The notes beneath the pieces are model-generated. The model was given only the letters and a program-made list of their open reading frames with translations, was not told the DNA's origin and did no database searches. From NCBI GenBank assembly GCA_031772625.1, contig CM062816.1, positions 831,830,071-831,894,070 of the forward strand: a stretch of DNA of 64,000 bases, read 5' to 3'. The stretch is from Pinus tabuliformis. Taxonomy: Eukaryota; Streptophyta; Pinopsida; Pinales; Pinaceae. This document shows positions 45,401 to 56,859 of the stretch, one piece after another. Made by a program: the position numbers and the translations under genes. The stretch's first letter is position 1, and the number at the start of each line of letters is the position of its first letter.

Positions 45401-48400
45401 AATAATGTAGGAAAATATCTTAACAAAACATTTACAACCTACTACACTATACATGAGATTTATATGCAACCTACTATTTGTATGTTTCTAAAAGAAAAAT
45501 CACACGTTAACTGTAATGAAAAATTGTATGATCTTATGTAATAGATTAAGTCTTCAATTTTTGTTACAAGTCATTAATTATGACAATTATATAGCCAATT
45601 TCATTCCCACAAAGGTTTTAAAAAAATAACATTGTAAGAAACATGGAGTAAAATTGAACAAGGAGTATGCTATTTCCATGTGTTTCGTATTGAAGCATGG
45701 ACTCACATATTGTTGATGGTGTTGGACTTGCCAACATTCAAGGGGTCTCCCCGATATGTGGTCCCAATTAGACCTCACACCATTTGGGATAGGAGCCCCA
45801 TCTGGAATATGGCACGGTTTCCAGTTATCTTAAAGATATGTGTTGGATCTAATTGTCAGCAAGAGAGAAGAGTGCGAATGTTCCTTCGAAAATAAAGTGG
45901 GTATGCCTTTTGAGTGTTCGGTCATATGTGTGTCAAAGTTCTTTCATTACAGGGGGGGAGAAGTGAGCCTCTAAGAGAGAAGTAATAGTACCGCCCCAGC
46001 AGAGACACACATAAACAAGAAGAATCCATACAACGTCAAGTGGAATAGTCCACAGGGATGTGGCAGTCATTGCAACCAATGTAACAAGGAAGATCAGTAT
46101 AATATCCAGTGGAATAGTCCACAAGGATGTGGCAATGATAATAACAATTACAACACATTCTCAATATGATAATTACCAAAATAATCGAAATAGTTCAACT
46201 ACTTTAACACATATGAAAGCAAACATGAATTACAAACATTCACATAATAGTCTTACAAATATTCGTAATCCATGCATGAAGAACGTGTTGGCCATAAGGC
46301 TTCTTATATTAAGTAAAAGTTCCAAGACACATGTATACAATGAATACCACTAGCTCCAATAGTGGAGTGTTTGAGCCACTCCTTTCTCCTCAAAAGAACT
46401 AGCTGGTCTCTCTAATATTTTGTGGGAGGAGGCAAGGTGAAAAGTCCTTTGATCATACAATGAGGGTGTATATATAACCAATGAGGTGATGATTCACCTT
46501 CCTTGTTACTCTTTGACTGCCCTCATGAATCTTTGACTTCCTATGAATTTTAAACTTTGTATGACTCTTCATATTCTGAATGTGTCATTTGGACTTCCAC
46601 TTTACAATACATTTCGAATAGATAATTTACATCACCCACAATATGGTGTGGCATATGGCAACCATGGGGGCTTCACTGGAGGGGCAATACCATACCACGT
46701 GCATTCATATTGGGGAATATATATTGAGGTAAAAATGACATAATATATTTAGCATATTATAGGGGGTAAGGGATTTATTTATTGGTAGGTATAAAAAATG
46801 GAGCTCAAAGTTAATGAAAAAATATAAAGGTGTATAAAAAGTGTTAATGAAAAAATGGATACCTACAATATCTAGTAAAAGTAGGGGTTTTTTAAATTGG
46901 AAAGGTGTATTGGGCTCGTATTGGTAGGGGGTTAAATAATGTGATTCTCAAAGGTATTTTCCAACATGCAGTCAAATTAAGGGTATTATTTAGAATGCCA
47001 TGAACGCACGTGCTACGTCAAAGTTTCATTGAGTGAAACGCCCGTGGTGGCAACTCATGACATGACATGACACTACTGACATGCACTACTTGATGATGAG
47101 GCAATGTCAAGCCACTCTTGCTACTGTGTGTTGAGTGTCTTCTTGAGAATTCTCTTCTTTCCACCTCTACATGGGTTGCTGATATGGAATCTTTGATGAT
47201 CTCAATTCTTGAGTTGTAATCGTAAAATGGTATCCCTTTTCTTTCTCTCAATTGATTAGCTTGCATACTCAGGTGAAAAGATGTCTTTCAATATTTTTGC
47301 CTTGTTCATATCCTTCATCATCTCTCCATGGCATGATAAGATACTCGCATCTGCAATTCACTCATGAAGAGGCGACATTAGTTTGAAAAACCCTTAGTCT
47401 AAGATAGTGAATATTGATCCATTGGATGAGCCGGAGCTGAGTGACAAGATGGGAGAGGGGTTCAGTGATTGATAATTTCATAGTTCAAGTAGTCATGGGT
47501 GAACCTTGAGCCTTGAGATTGCGCAATGTGTAGTCTAGGCTGGACTGAGGAAGAGAAGTATGCAATTCTAGAGGTCAGTGTGACAGGCTAAGGGGATGGA
47601 CACTGGGTCAACACATTGCGTAGTTCTGGGAGACAAAGGAGCTTATTCCATTGCACAATTTCTCAGCTAAGGGGTTCAAGGGATGAGCTTGATGCTAGAG
47701 ATTGTGTAATTCACACTTGAGGCTAGGTTGGGAATATGGATTACACAATTCTAGGAGCCAAGGTCAGGGCTTGAGCACTGGAACTGCGTAATGCAGTAGT
47801 CCTGGAAGGCACAAACTATGCAGTGCACCATTTCAATAGGAAAGGTCACACATATAGGACTGACACTATGCAATGTGAAATTTAGGGAGGTCGGGTGAAG
47901 CTAGGTTGCTTGGTTGAGAAGCTTTTTGTAAATTGGCTAAGTGCGGGATCGGTGAGGTTGCTGTGAACATTGATAATAATTTGACTGTGATCACACACTT
48001 AGAATACTTGACGGCACAAAAACATAGATCATCTCAGACACATGAATAATGCATTCCCTCAGTACGACAACTTTACGACAACTTATGACAAGTGCGACAA
48101 CCGTGACGACACTTGTGCGACAGTTCTTGAAACTTTGTAAATGAGTGTGACAGATGTTTACATGGTTAGATTAACTCATTTACATAAAGTTATCCCCTTG
48201 AAACCACCAGAACAGGCTTATACACATTGTGCGACAGCTAACATGTGAAAAGACAACATTTTTCCTATCTTACAAAAAGGACCAAAACACCTCAAGAAAA
48301 CACATGGAATGAGTTTCAATGTTTGCGACGACAATGTACAAGACCAAGGAAGGCTTTGAAATTAAGCATAGGCCAAAATTTTGGAGGCTGTAGTAGTAGC

Positions 48401-48629
48401 GACAACACATACCTAGTAAGAAAAGTAAAGCATTACAACCGAAAAGTGAGTTGTGAATTTTTGTTGGATATTTTGAAGATGTAAAATGACATATAATTAT
48501 TCAACCTAATTTCATTGAAATTATTATTATGAGTGATGTTAGTTTTGATGAAAGTTTATTGGATTGAAAACTTAATTTGATATTTGTGCCATCTTTTTTT
48601 CCCAACTTTTCTGTTAATGATCTTATTTT
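45401..48629. other. 3.2 kb without a recognised gene
   Basis: No frame can be assigned. It contains an imperfect 69-base repeat (units from about 46039 and 46108, AGTGGAATAGTCCACARGGA), a series of short diverged motifs around ATTGCGCAATGTG between about 47515 and 47880, and a cluster of GCGACAA/GTGCGACAG phrases at about 48060-48240. A short A+G microcomposition change occurs near 46740-46860. None points to a function. Confidence 0.5.
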
Positions 48630-49490
48630 TGTTTTTTCTTAAGGATGAAAATCCACCTCTTCCTGCTCACCTTCCTCCAGTTGGGCCCATTTAACATGAA
48701 CTTGCACCGATACCACTGCTTTCTAGATGAGTTTGAACAACATGAGAAGTAGTTGGCAATATTGTCAATTATCATATAGATCAATGCCATACATATTCAT
48801 CATTCCAACAAGCTTAATTTCTTTTGGTTCAATTTTTCAAGACTCATGATTAACAAGCATTTGTAGAAGCTTTTGGCCATTCAAATAGAGATCACAATAA
48901 TGAATGAAGAATATTGTTCCTTAATAATGAAGAATAATTGGGATTTTATACCTCTTCCAAATGAAACAAAACTTGTCATATGTAAATGGTTGTATATAAA
49001 CATTTACATGTCAAATGGAAGTGTTAAAAGACATAAGGCCTAACTAGTTTCCAAAAGGATTTTATTAAGTTGAAGAGATTGAATATAATGAAACATTTGT
49101 TAGTTTCTTCAAAATTAATTCCATCCACCTTGTTCTAGCTTGTCATCTCACATAAATGGGAGGTTAATTATATGGATGTTAAATTTTCCTTCTTGCATAG
49201 GGATTTACAAGAATAAATTTACGTGGAATACTTTCTTGGATGTGTTTAGAACGAATCTAGCCTTTTTTGTCACATTAAGAAATTTGTGTATTGTTTTAAA
49301 TAAGCACCTCGAGCTTCATATGTTTAAATGTATAGATTTTTTCCTGACATTGACTTTTCTAGATGTCATTTTGGCCTTAATATATATACCAAGAAAGTAG
49401 GTAACCATCTCATAATACTTATTCTTATGTTGATGACCTTATTCTCACTACTAGTCACCCCAAACTTTTAAACCATGTGAAATTCAACCT
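48630..49490 (+). mobile_element. Copia relic, pre-RT linker and RT first half
   Basis: Plus-strand copia pol fossil. A linker with ENPPLPAHLPP is followed by an RT block resembling the plant copia 'MKNN-W-LVPLP' start near 48918-48960, and by later RT blocks near 49140-49400 and 49425-49480 ('DD-ILT-HP' palm end). It is cut at 49490 by the small LTR element and continues at 53269. Heavily broken, old. Confidence 0.6.
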
Positions 49491-49674
49491 TGTTGGACAC
49501 CTAATCCTCTAAGGGTTATGGTGTGGAAGATAAAAAGTCAAAGGGAGTACAAGAGACCTTGGAATATGGAATCCAATGGTCACTCCCATGTATTATAAAT
49601 GTGTATCATTATTAATATTAAATGCATTCATGCTTTACCTCATTTGGCTGTCCACATTCCATGTGAGTTTAACA
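49491..49674 (+). repeat. Left (5') LTR of the small element
   Basis: 184 bases, TG...CA termini, unusually short for a copia LTR. Near-identical to 53085-53268. Confidence 0.95.
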
Positions 49675-49688
49675 TGGTATCAGAGTTG
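49675..49688 (+). promoter_or_regulatory. Primer-binding site of the small element
   Basis: TGGTATCAGAGTTG begins immediately after the LTR. The first 11 bases match the complement of plant initiator-methionine tRNA 3' end, the usual copia primer. Confidence 0.85.
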
Positions 49689-50224
49689 TAGGCATATTCT
49701 TGGCCTGCTTAAATTTAAGCCACTGGTTTCTGTAGCCTTTCTTTACTTGTCAGTTTCGTTGCATTTATGATCTTCTTGCTGCCCTACCTACTCTTCCTAT
49801 TTTATTGCTGGGACTCTGACATTATATCCACCAATTTTATGCTATTAGTGCTGCACTTTTGAATGTTTTCTCAGCTAAACTCACACCGAATTCTCTGCCC
49901 ATAGTCCCCGAAATAAATAAATAAAACCAGTTAGTGAGGAGAGCGATGGTTATTTCTCAGATTCTAAGTCGAATCCCTGAACAATCCAATGGAATTGTGC
50001 ATTCTTTTATGAATTACTTCCATGGGGCGAGCACACTATGCCTTCGACATATACACACACTCTCTCCAATCTCTGCAATTCTCCACCAATTTGGAGGACA
50101 CTCTCGCTTTTGCTTCCATGGGTTGTGTGAGAAGGTTATGCAAGAAGAAGTACCCAACATCTTAATTGCTATCATATTTTCGTTGTGGTTGTGGACACTA
50201 GGATCTTCTTGCCGCTCCGTTGCT

Positions 50225-50530
50225 ATTAAGGTGCGATCGTTGGTGACACTAAATATGTTGCTACGTTCTAGCCAAAGGTGTAGAGTGCAACATTGCTCTG
50301 CTATCAGTTAAGAGTGAAGGGTTTTGGAAAGGGACTAATCCTCTTCGCTTGGGATGTCTTCCATGTCTTCAAGATGCAGTGACTGTTTTAGGTTATCCAC
50401 TAGGAGGAGATACAACTTTAGTTAATAAGGGTGTAGTTTCACGTATTGACGTGACATGATATGCACATGGAGCTACTGATCTGTTTGGTATCCAAATTGA
50501 CGCAACAATAAATCTTGGAAACAATGGATG
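50225..50530 (+). pseudogene. Captured fragment of a plastid DEG2-like serine protease
   Basis: In plus frames I read [44 protein letters not shown] and YAHGATDLFGIQIDATIN. These match, in order and spacing, the trypsin-like domain of plant DEG2-type proteases, ATP-independent serine endopeptidases of the HtrA family in the chloroplast. An upstream trace (DTKYVAT, near 50240) fits the strand before it. Similarity ends near where the catalytic serine loop is expected. The piece covers only about 90-100 residues of a roughly 600-residue enzyme, and no PDZ domain is seen. No intron interrupts it within what is visible, which suggests capture from a spliced transcript. It is broken and not expected to be active. 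Confidence 0.8.
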
Positions 50531-50995
50531 ATATTTTACATGGACAGAATAATAGTTGTGTGTTAGTGGGCGAATCTACCACTTTCATATTCAACTAGTT
50601 CTGCTAGTGTGTGAGGAGTGATTAACGCTCTGTGTGAATGAAAAAAATTGTCGTTTTTAGAGTAGTGCACGATTCCGTGATTCAGTTCTCTCAACATACA
50701 ATCTTCTTGTTTTCTCAAAATGAAGCATAGAAGGTGGTGTTAAGTTGGTTGTACACGTCTGAGGATCACATTCATTAGTTGAAAATGGTATAGTAGCAGA
50801 AAAAGTGACCAATTGCTATAGGGCCTTGGATGCCAGTCACTAAAGAGTCTGCAATTCGAGCACGGTCCACTACTAAGGAGTGACAACTCAGAGCATTAGT
50901 CACTCGATCCCACTATACTCAAGGTCATACGTTCGAATCGCACCACGAAAAATAAGTTGAAGAAAAAAAGGAAATAAGATTGGTCAGGAGTGGGT

Positions 50996-51105
50996 CTCCG
51001 AACGAGCTTGGTGTTGATTGCGATTGTGGTGGTTCTGGCTATCATTGTCTCTGCTCGCGCTGGAATTGTGGGTATCAACTATGGTTTCAAACCAAACAAA
51101 GTATA
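50996..51105 (+). pseudogene. Possible captured N-terminus of a GH17 beta-1,3-glucanase
   Basis: A short plus-strand frame reads as a hydrophobic signal-peptide-like core (LVLIAIVVVLAIIV), a small-residue cleavage-type site (SARA), and then GIVGINYG. GH17 beta-1,3-glucanases, which cut callose and fungal wall glucan in the apoplast, begin after signal cleavage with G(I/V)G(I/V)NYG. Similarity stops a few residues later. The piece is about 36 residues, so the call is tentative. A chance hydrophobic frame is the alternative. Confidence 0.4.
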
Positions 51106-51706
51106 AGGTGGGAGGTATTAATATTTCCACAGCTGTCTAATTGATTTTGATATGCAATCATTATTTATGTGCAAAACCATTAGTGCTGTGGATGAGCTAG
51201 TATTTGGCATATCTTCTGTATATGCTCTTAAAGTACATTTTGATAGATTCTAGGGGTATACATCCTAGATATATTGTATTTTGTGCATCTCACTAGCTTT
51301 ATTTGTGTTGAAGCTTTGTTAGTTGTTTCTTTATTCCCTTTATTGGTGCTACATGGGTGTAACGTGAAATATTATTTTATTTTGCAAACTTTGAACAATG
51401 TGAGAGGATTTGCAGCGTAGCAGATTTTGAATCTCAGAAATTGAGGGATTAATGTTCGAATCGAAAAGAGATGGGAAGTTGAAGTTTTGATAGACATCGT
51501 TGTTCCTTTGAAAGTATATGCTAGAGGTTTTGATAACCTCGCATGTCAACATTAGTCATTGTATTATTGAAGTCGAAGGGAATGACAAAGTTTAGGTTTC
51601 TATCTGCTACCATACTTCGCACAAACTAAATTTTCAAATTTAATTTCAGGAGAAGATTCCTTATGTTCATATTCCAATAGACATTGCAATAGTTTTCTAT
51701 CCACAC

Positions 51707-51952
51707 ATGGCTAGACTTGATGAATTTTTAGATTTATTAAACAGTCTAATGTTATCTACTTCTCATAACATAGTCCAAATCAATAAGGACACCCTTTTCG
51801 ATATTCAAACTTGTTTACAAAATGAAAAAGAAAATATTGATTTTTTGCAGCTTGAATCTCTGCTACAACAACAGGAGCTACAACAGCGTAGTCATGGTTC
51901 CAAACTTGTTCCGTCCAAAGTTGACTGTAATCAACAACAAAAAATTATTTAG
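51707..51952 (+). other. Unrecognised helical frame in the small element
   Basis: An 81-codon frame starting MARLDEFLDLLNSLM, rich in L, Q, N and E with a QQQELQQRS stretch, so probably alpha-helical. It precedes the zinc-knuckle segment and could be a decayed Gag core or another captured piece. I recognise no family. Confidence 0.35.
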
Positions 51953-52204
51953 ATCACTGAGCCTAGTACAAGAGTAGATTTGAATTCAAAAGTAGAAATT
52001 CAACCTACACTTCCCAAGCCAATCATAAAATCTTGGGAAGAGCTTGTCCATAATGAGCACAGAACAGGTCCTAGATATGATAAGGAGGTTTCCTTTCATA
52101 TTCCAGATTACTCAAAGCCCATCTAGTTTTAGAGTGTTGGATTTATTCAGGACAGTTCACCTTCAACTGTTTCAAATTCTGGTCCTCTTCCATAGCAACC
52201 ACAA

Positions 52205-52345
52205 CAGATTCTTAAATGCCAATAATGTGACAGAGCTGGCCATGTGAAAGATCATTGTTTTGATCTTCATCCATGCAATAATTGTGGTCATAATACTCAT
52301 TCTTCACACAGATTCTTCAAAAACAAGCTTCCTGTAAGAATAAAG
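52205..52345 (+). other. Zinc-knuckle segment of the small element (fossil)
   Basis: Plus-strand residues include CDRAGHVKDHCFDLHPCNNC followed by GHNTHSSHRF. This is two overlapping CCHC/CCHH-like clusters of the type found in plant Gag proteins. It could be the element's own nucleocapsid remnant or part of a captured zinc-knuckle gene. Confidence 0.5.
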
Positions 52346-52663
52346 ATTCATCTTGGATGGATCACTTCCTGGCAATGGGCTTCAACAACCAAGAAGATAT
52401 TTCAGTCATATATCAAAATTTCTTCTAGAATATTAAAAGGTCTTGCAGTTGAGTTTTCTCCATCTTCTCACCTTGTATCTGACGGGGAGGGAGTGATGGT
52501 CATCTACAAGCTTCAAAGCCACATCAAGCAAGCCTAAGCCACAACCTGTCATATCAGATTCAGAGTTGTAGCCAGAGACAAAGATGCCCCTGATCATGCC
52601 TTCGATTGATGATCAGCCTTAAACCTTTTATACGGGGTTGAGACATATCTTCAAATAATTGGG

Positions 52664-52966
52664 GACACTTCCTCTAGCAGAAGACTTCAACTTCTTTCTA
52701 GTTTTGAAAGAGTTCCAGGAATTGCATTAAGCATTCCAGAGTTGGTGGTCATCCTTAAACCATCACAGGTTGAGACCTCCCTTTTCAGGTTGAGGTTATC
52801 CCTTTTTATGCGGGGAGATACCTCCCTTTCAAGGTTGAAGGTTTCCCTTTTCAAAAAATGAGGAGCACTTCCTTTAGCAGAAGACCTCAGCTTCATGCTA
52901 GATTTGGAAGCGTTTCGGGAACTACACTAAGCGTTCAAGTGTTGGTGGTCATCCTTAAACCACCCC
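52664..52966 (+). repeat. Imperfect 200-bp duplication in the small element
   Basis: A block starting CACTTCCTCTAGCAGAAGAC at 52666 recurs as CACTTCCTTTAGCAGAAGAC at 52866 and runs about 100 bases to GTGGTCATCCTTAAACCA in both. The spacer contains CCTCCCTTTTCAGGTTGAGG-type short repeats. It lies just upstream of the polypurine tract. Confidence 0.75.
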
Positions 52967-53084
52967 CCTTATACCAACATTTCAGAGAGCACATTCAACC
53001 TAGTGCTGCAATGCATTTTTGTACATTTTGTATTACAACTCTCTTCTTGGACTCATACATACCCCTTCAGATTAAGGGGGGGAA

Positions 53085-53268
53085 TGTTGGACACCTAATC
53101 CTCTAAGGGTTATGGTGTGGAAGATAAACAATCAAAGGGAGTCCAAGAGACCTTGGAATATGGAATCCAATGGTCACTCCCATGTATTATAAATGTGTAT
53201 CATTGTTAATAGTAAATGCATTCATGCTTTACCTTATTTGGCTGTCCACATTCTATGTGAGTTTAACA
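53085..53268 (+). repeat. Right (3') LTR of the small element
   Basis: 184 bases. About 7 substitutions from the left LTR by eye and no length change. Confidence 0.95.
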
Positions 53269-53492
53269 AACCTTAAGAAAAAATTCAAAATGACATACTT
53301 TGAATATTTGAATTATTTCCTTGCCCTCCAAGTGTTGCAAACCAATCAAGGAATTTCCCTTTCCTAATCTAAGTATGCATATGACCTTCTTCACCACTTT
53401 CACATGGAATATTGTAAATTGACCCTTTCTCCCTTCCAGACTAGAGTCAAACTTATTGTATCATGTATTACACCCAAACATAGGCCCTATAT
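53269..53492 (+). mobile_element. Copia relic, RT continuation
   Basis: Resumes the relic of 48630-49490 after the target duplication AACCT. Residues KKKFKMTYFEYLNYFLALQV and QTNQGISLS match the copia RT block normally read as 'LK..F.M.DLG.L.YFLG..V', followed by SKYAYDLLHHFHMEYCK. Decayed. Confidence 0.75.
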
Positions 53493-54650
53493 TGTAATAC
53501 CCCTTTGTTTTCTATGTTAGTGATTTACTATTTTTAGACATGGACTATTTTTAGACTTGATGGCTAGGAAATCCATGTTAGACTTGTGAATGATGTGGTC
53601 AATAAAATTATTGTGATGTAATTAGTTAAATTATTATTAATAAATAAAATTTTGGAAATTACTCAATAAAGAAGCACTAGAGTTAGAAGATTATTTCCAA
53701 GTTGGAAACAATTATTGGTGGTTTAATTCAAGATCAATATTCTCCTAAATATCTCCTAAAAAAATACCTAGGAGGAAATAGATAGGATTTAATATGATGG
53801 TAGATAAATATCTATTAAATCACTTAGTTGGACAAAGATACTAAGTTGGGTGAAACAAAACGTGGTAGGAGAGAAAGGAAGGCTTTAAGGAAAAAGAAAA
53901 AGAACCTTTTTCGAAAAAGAAAAACAAAACAAAAAGGCCTAGGCAAGTGGGTTGGCAGACCCAAAAAGCCAGAAGCTGCTAAAATTTGTTGGGGAAGGAA
54001 AAACTTATAAATATACACCATTTAGGAATCAATGGGGTTGTTGGTTCCATTAGAAAGAATATCTTAGCTCGAGGGGAACTGGTGGATTCAGTTCGTGGTC
54101 AAGACGAACATGTTCAGTTCCTAGGTATTTTCCCAATCAACGATTCAGGTTAGGAGTATGGTTACTTTTTCTTTGAGTTATAGTGCATTTTAATATCATA
54201 ATTATGTTCACTTTTGGATGATAAAGGATTGTTTCATTGATTAGTACGTTTTTTCATTAGTGATAAAAGAGGCTAGACAATGTCTCATAGGAAAATAATT
54301 TGACTCTACATGTGCTGCGTATTTGTATGTGTAATAGAGATGATGAGGTTTTTGGTCATGTAAGTATATAGATGGTTTTATTTAAATTATTATGGATTCA
54401 TGCAGAATCGTTAGATGAAGAAAATTCATGATGGACATAATATAGATATATATGCATATATGTAGAAAGTTAACGGAGGAAAATTTAGATTCTTTTCTTT
54501 AAGGTAATAAGGAAAAAACATGTTTATATTGGAACCTACATTTATTGACGATATGTTTATAACGAGTTCATCTAGTTTTTTTCTTCTTAAATTAGAAATA
54601 GACTTGTACACTCACGCAAAAGGGAAGAATCTAATATAAAGACCCAGAAA
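53493..54650 (+). mobile_element. Possible gypsy LTR-like sequence
   Basis: TGTAATACCCC at 53493 is a common start of plant gypsy LTRs and follows directly on the copia relic. A TATA-like TATAAATATA lies at about 54006-54015. A lysine-rich open frame (53828-54010) looks like composition rather than a gene. No second copy or end was found, so the right limit is arbitrary. An alternative is an ordinary promoter and leader. Confidence 0.25.
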
Positions 54651-56859
54651 CCTAGAAAGTGCAGAAGTACCTCCAAATATATATAGTTGGGAGAACAATT
54701 ATTGTATGAGGGTTTAAGGGATTTTAATTATACTTTAGCGACTCTATTACTCATGTAGGCTTTTGGTTTTTAAAAGGGAAAGATACATAGATTTTCCTTG
54801 AACTTGAAAAGGAATGTACTTTCATTTAGTGAAAATTTTGAAAGAAATTAACAAGTGTCAGTGGTGGTATTACTGGTAAAATAGAAACCAAGTAGTTATT
54901 ATTCTGCATGCATGGGATTGTAATCAGGTAATTTAAAATTTGTAGAGTGTGAGTAAATATATTTTTGTTGCTTCATAGGTTACGCCACAAATTTTAAGAA
55001 AAAATAATAGATATCACGCACCCAATACCAATCAACAAAATCTTAAGCAATTAGGAGAGTTGGAGGACAAAATTAATGCTCAGGAGGGTATTATCTATCA
55101 AACCCTTACCAAATTCAGGCATCCATAGACACTGAGTCCCTACAAGTCATAGTTAGATGATATGGCATTTAAGAGAGAAAATAATAATCATATATTTAAC
55201 CCAATTAAAGTACAGTAGGAAAACAATTCAATAGTGACTGACTTGTATAAAGACTGTGACAATTTAAAATTCCGAATGAAAACCTTTAGAAATGTTGAGT
55301 CTATTTGTTGTATGGATAATTGTATAAACTAGAGGCTACATTATAGAAATGCCAAATTAGAATCCATAGTCGAAAAATGTAAATAATAAGTGAAAAAGGA
55401 AAAATATGTTTGTGTGCGATTATAAGTTCAATAAAGAGAGTATTTTTCCAATGAAAGCAAAAATTCATTCATTGGCTAAAAAATCACTTTGTTTCACATT
55501 ACAAAGAAGAACTTATAGATAGAATTATGTAAAAAAATGCAAATAAGGGCACATACAGTGAAATAAGCATTACAATTAATTAGGAAAGAACAAAAAAAAA
55601 GAAACTTTAGTGTATTGGGTCCATCATGATAATATAATCCACCTCGGAAATATCTCATATTCAAAGTTTGTAAACCATTGAGGGCTTCCAGTTCAATGTA
55701 TATTGATTATACATCATCAAACAAAGAGTCCAAGTGCCATGACACAAGAATCATACAAAATCTAGCATATATTCTCCCTCAAATTCATATAGAAAATAGG
55801 CGAGAGGCCACCCAACTAAACTACACGCCAACAATGTGACAATTTTCCCTAAATAAATTTCCCCATTGGGAAGAGATGGAAGTAGTTACTCTAGAGTGAA
55901 TGACTATGAAGATAATTGTAGTCGTGATAGCTTTATTCTATTAATGAATGTTACTATGATCATGCATATTCATGTGTCGATGTTTGAAAGTTGTTATTAC
56001 ACTTACTAATGATTATATGGGATTTTATGGTTTCAATTACTAGTAGCAAAATAGAATTGCTACCCTATTTATGATTTATCAATTATTTGTACGCTTGGAT
56101 CTAAGTTCCTACATGGTTGTAATTGCAAGTCAATATCTTATGAAAATTGTTGTAACTTGTAAATATCTACAAATTGACCTTGTTGTTGTTGCTTGGATGA
56201 TCACTTCACATTATTCACTCAACATCCACCATATAGAGAAAATGCATAACAAAATCATTAAGAATTGAGTTGCAGGCTTGTTTAGCCTATTGGAGGCCAA
56301 TGTTTAGGCCTTGTCCATCTTTAGCAATCTAGGAAAATGCCCTTATCTTAAGAAATCTTGCATTTTCATTTGCTTCTCTTCTCTTTAGAGCTTCTACAGA
56401 CAAATTAAGTGATATGGAGTATCAAGGGGTGGCCTAGGATGTGATAGATCCAACCTGGGTTCCTTCATGAAAATTCAATGTAAATATTTTATAAAGTGTA
56501 TTAAAAATGGATGAGTCAAAAGGGACATGGATTCTGGAACTAAGGAGGTTGCTTGCTTGGGATGTGTGAAGTTTCCTTATGCAGGAGATTTGAACTATTT
56601 TAAATAGCTACTAAAGGTTGGTTGGAAGACATTGCAAGGTAGCAAGGATAGGGGAGTAAATCCCTGTGCAGAGAAGAAAACAACAGAGGAAAAGGAGGGG
56701 ATTCTTACCGCACTAATTGATTCAAGCAGGGGGAACCATTCGAGTAGAATTCATCAAAGAACAATGCATAAGGGATGAGAAGAGAAGAGAGAGGATTGAT
56801 GAAGTTGAGAAAATACAGTGACAACAATTTGGTTGGAATGACTGGCATGAATATGGTAT
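54651..56859. other. 2.2 kb without a recognised gene
   Basis: AT-rich up to about 56300, then a rise in G. Only short, unassignable frames occur. Nothing else is seen. Confidence 0.5.

Larger units (their letters stand above)
49491..53268 (+). mobile_element. Small LTR element, 3.8 kb, with captured host-gene pieces
   Basis: Two 184-base LTRs (49491-49674 and 53085-53268), starting TGTTGGACACC and ending GTTTAACA, with exact target duplication AACCT (49486-49490 / 53269-53273). The primer site TGGTATCAGAGTTG follows the left LTR at 49675, and the polypurine tract AAGGGGGGGAA precedes the right LTR at about 53074-53084. The interior has no reverse transcriptase, integrase or RNase H that I can see. 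It carries a DEG2-like serine protease fragment, a possible glucanase N-terminus, an unrecognised helical frame and a zinc-knuckle segment. About 7 of 184 LTR positions differ by eye. It resembles gene-transducing elements such as maize Bs1 in concept, not in sequence. It is broken, with several interruptions. Confidence 0.85.

Noticed and set aside
45680-45895. A 71-codon plus-strand frame
   Set aside because: No family or motif recognised and no supporting context.
50880-50945. tRNA- or SINE-like B box (CGTTCGAATCG followed by CACCA)
   Set aside because: No convincing A box or cloverleaf could be drawn and the T-stem does not pair well, so neither a tRNA nor a SINE is called.
49491-53268. 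Calling the small element a TRIM
   Set aside because: LTR size would fit, but TRIMs are usually well under 2 kb and carry no coding-like interior. This one is 3.8 kb with gene pieces.
53828-54010. Lysine/arginine-rich small open frame
   Set aside because: Explained by an A/G-rich stretch; an open frame exists on both strands and no family matches.
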